Assembly (NCBI GenBank): GCA_030695265.1
Contig: JAUYTA010000191.1
Coordinates: forward strand, 1-7,481
Length of the DNA stretch: 7,481 nucleotides
Direction: 5' to 3'
Source: Bacteroidota bacterium
GTDB lineage: Bacteria; Bacteroidota; Bacteroidia; Bacteroidales; Prolixibacteraceae
Part shown: piece after piece, positions 6,904 to 7,481 of the stretch
How the letters are laid out: every line of letters begins with the position of its first letter
Numbering within the stretch: the first letter of the stretch is position 1
Notes under the pieces: generated by a model
What the model saw: only the letters and a program-made list of their open reading frames with translations
Told to the model about the DNA's origin: nothing
Database searches by the model: none
Made by a program: the position numbers and the translations under genes

Positions 6904-6979
6904 TGAAGCTCTACTGCATGCAATTTGAATCTCAAATTTCAGGAATAATGAGCCGGAAGCGAATGATTGTTGAGCTTCA
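6904..6979. other. Nested inverted repeats between terminator and corA-like promoter
   Basis: TGAAGCTC at 6904-6911 is the exact reverse complement of GAGCTTCA at 6972-6979. Inside that pair, AATTTGA (6922-6928) and TCAAATT (6932-6938) form a perfect 7-base palindrome around 3 bases. The region lies after one terminator and just upstream of the next promoter, so it may be untranscribed. The inner palindrome could be an operator or chance in AT-rich DNA. Confidence 0.3.
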
Positions 6980-7001
6980 ATTTTAAATCATTTTTTCTCC
7001 T

Positions 7002-7036
7002 TTTGTAAAAATATAAACTCAATTAACTTACCTTTG
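7002..7036 (+). promoter_or_regulatory. Candidate Bacteroidota-type promoter of the corA-like gene
   Basis: TACCTTTG at 7029-7036 is a perfect match to the -7 element TAnnTTTG. TTTG at 7002-7005 is the best -33 candidate, with a 23-base gap that is somewhat longer than usual. Transcription would start near 7043, giving a leader of about 110 bases before the AUG at 7154, which holds a small open frame and two competing hairpins. Confidence 0.55.
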
Positions 7037-7060
7037 CGCCACAATAATAATAAATCCAAA

Positions 7061-7108
7061 ATGGACGATTATCATTCGACACAGTCAATTAAGTTATTAA
7101 TCCGGTAA
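7061..7108 (+). CDS. Possible leader peptide upstream of the corA-like gene (15 aa)
   Basis: ATG 7061 opens a 15-codon frame, MDDYHSTQSIKLLIR, ending at TAA 7106-7108. It starts about 18 bases after the predicted transcription start, as leader peptides do. No SD precedes it, which is normal for this phylum. Its last sense codon and stop lie inside the 5' arm of the downstream hairpin, so a ribosome ending here would prevent that hairpin. The frame is the same as that of the corA-like gene and is otherwise open between the two, so the TAA is what separates them. Salmonella corA and mgtA are known to have leader ORFs (corL, mgtL) that couple Mg2+ to expression. The analogy is inference; a frame this short could be chance. 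Confidence 0.4.
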   Translation: MDDYHSTQSIKLLIR

Positions 7109-7158
7109 ACAGAGCCCGTCATAGTCTCTGTTTGTCGAAAAAACGGAGAAACTATGAT
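7103..7158 (+). promoter_or_regulatory. Two mutually exclusive hairpins controlling corA-like translation start
   Basis: Hairpin A pairs 7103-7114 with 7126-7137: twelve consecutive pairs, two of them G-U, around an 11-base loop. Hairpin B pairs 7118-7125 with 7151-7158 (seven Watson-Crick pairs plus one G-U). After a C-A mismatch it continues with 7127-7129 to 7147-7149, then 7130-7133 to 7141-7144, with two bulged G residues and a 7-base loop. B covers the SD (GGAG, 7145-7148) and the AUG (7154-7156). A and B both use 7126-7133 and cannot coexist, so A would act as an anti-sequestor. The last sense codon and stop of the small leader frame lie within the 5' arm of A. This looks like translation-coupled attenuation. 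The pairings are read directly; their function is inferred. Confidence 0.5.
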
Positions 7159-7481
7159 TACTTATTGGGAAACCGGTACTTCCTTTACACGTTTGAATGA
7201 ATTTCAGCCAAACTGCTGGATCAACTCACAGGAACTTACCAACGAAGAAGTAGAACTTTTAATCCGCGAACACAATGTTCCGCGCGATTTTGTAATGGAC
7301 GTTCTTGATATCGATGAACGATCGCGTATTGAGGTTGATGGAGATACAGTATTAATCATCCTGCGTGTTCCGCTCAACAATCAGAACAACGGTATTCCTT
7401 TCATTACAATACCGCTGGGCATAATAATTTCAGGAAAACAGATAATTACCATCTGTTCGCGAAAAACAGAGATAATACCAT
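7154..7481 (+). CDS. corA: CorA-family divalent cation (Mg2+) transporter, N-terminal part, cut by window end
   Basis: The visible 109 residues are the N-terminal cytoplasmic domain of a CorA-like protein. They include CWIN near residue 21, an acidic helix with LTNEEVELLI (28-37), DVLDIDERSRIEVDGD (49-64), then the strand VLIILRVP and a TIPLGIIIS segment. These are the conserved landmarks of the soluble funnel domain in Bacteroidota CorA proteins. The two C-terminal membrane helices and the GMN signature of the pore would lie beyond the window, so transport function is inferred from the family. ATG 7154 follows GGAG (7145-7148) at 5 bases. The gene has its own promoter candidate and a structured leader, and is separated from the export operon by a strong terminator. 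Substrate is probably Mg2+; Co2+ or Ni2+ are alternatives in this superfamily. Confidence 0.85.
   Translation, partial: MITYWETGTSFTRLNEFQPNCWINSQELTNEEVELLIREHNVPRDFVMDVLDIDERSRIEVDGDTVLIILRVPLNNQNNGIPFITIPLGIIISGKQIITICSRKTEIIP

Noticed and set aside
7107..7133. Hairpin A as an intrinsic terminator before the corA-like gene
   Set aside because: The stem is followed by GTCGAAAA rather than a T-run, so translational control through the competing hairpin fits better.

Overview
The window looks like the chromosome of a Bacteroidota member, probably class Bacteroidia. The base composition is moderately AT-rich. Starts are mostly preceded by A-rich sequence rather than Shine-Dalgarno sites. Two places fit the Bacteroidota promoter pattern (TTTG, about 20 bases, TAnnTTTG). 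The order ATPase, two MacB/FtsX-type permeases, adaptor, TolC is also a familiar arrangement in that phylum. The genus cannot be told from the sequence. All genes lie on the + strand.

Region 1 (1-583) is a single-gene unit: a NikR-family ribbon-helix-helix regulator with its own candidate promoter and a clear intrinsic terminator. By alignment to the family from memory, three of the four nickel ligands are missing, so it is probably not an ordinary nickel sensor.

Region 2 (584-6900) is a five-gene export operon closed by a strong terminator. It encodes a LolD/MacB-type ATPase, two paralogous MacB-type permeases, a membrane-fusion adaptor with an intact RLS tip motif, and a TolC-family outer-membrane channel. 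Together they should form a MacAB-TolC-like tripartite pump in which the NBD is a separate protein and the membrane part is probably a permease heterodimer. The substrate cannot be read from sequence. The spacer between the two permease genes carries two GC-rich palindromic repeats in opposite orientation, and the second supplies an unusual SD-like tract just before the second permease. Short heptamer repeats sit in both spacers flanking that gene.

Region 3 (6901-7481) starts a new transcription unit for a CorA-family divalent-cation transporter that runs off the window edge. Its leader is the most interesting part of the window. A promoter with a perfect TACCTTTG box is followed by a 15-codon open frame (MDDYHSTQSIKLLIR). 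Then come two mutually exclusive hairpins. The first includes the last sense codon and stop of the small frame in its stem. The second folds over the SD and AUG of the transporter gene. This is the layout expected of translation-coupled attenuation, here in front of a likely magnesium transporter. Nothing in it was tested; it is a reading of base pairing alone.
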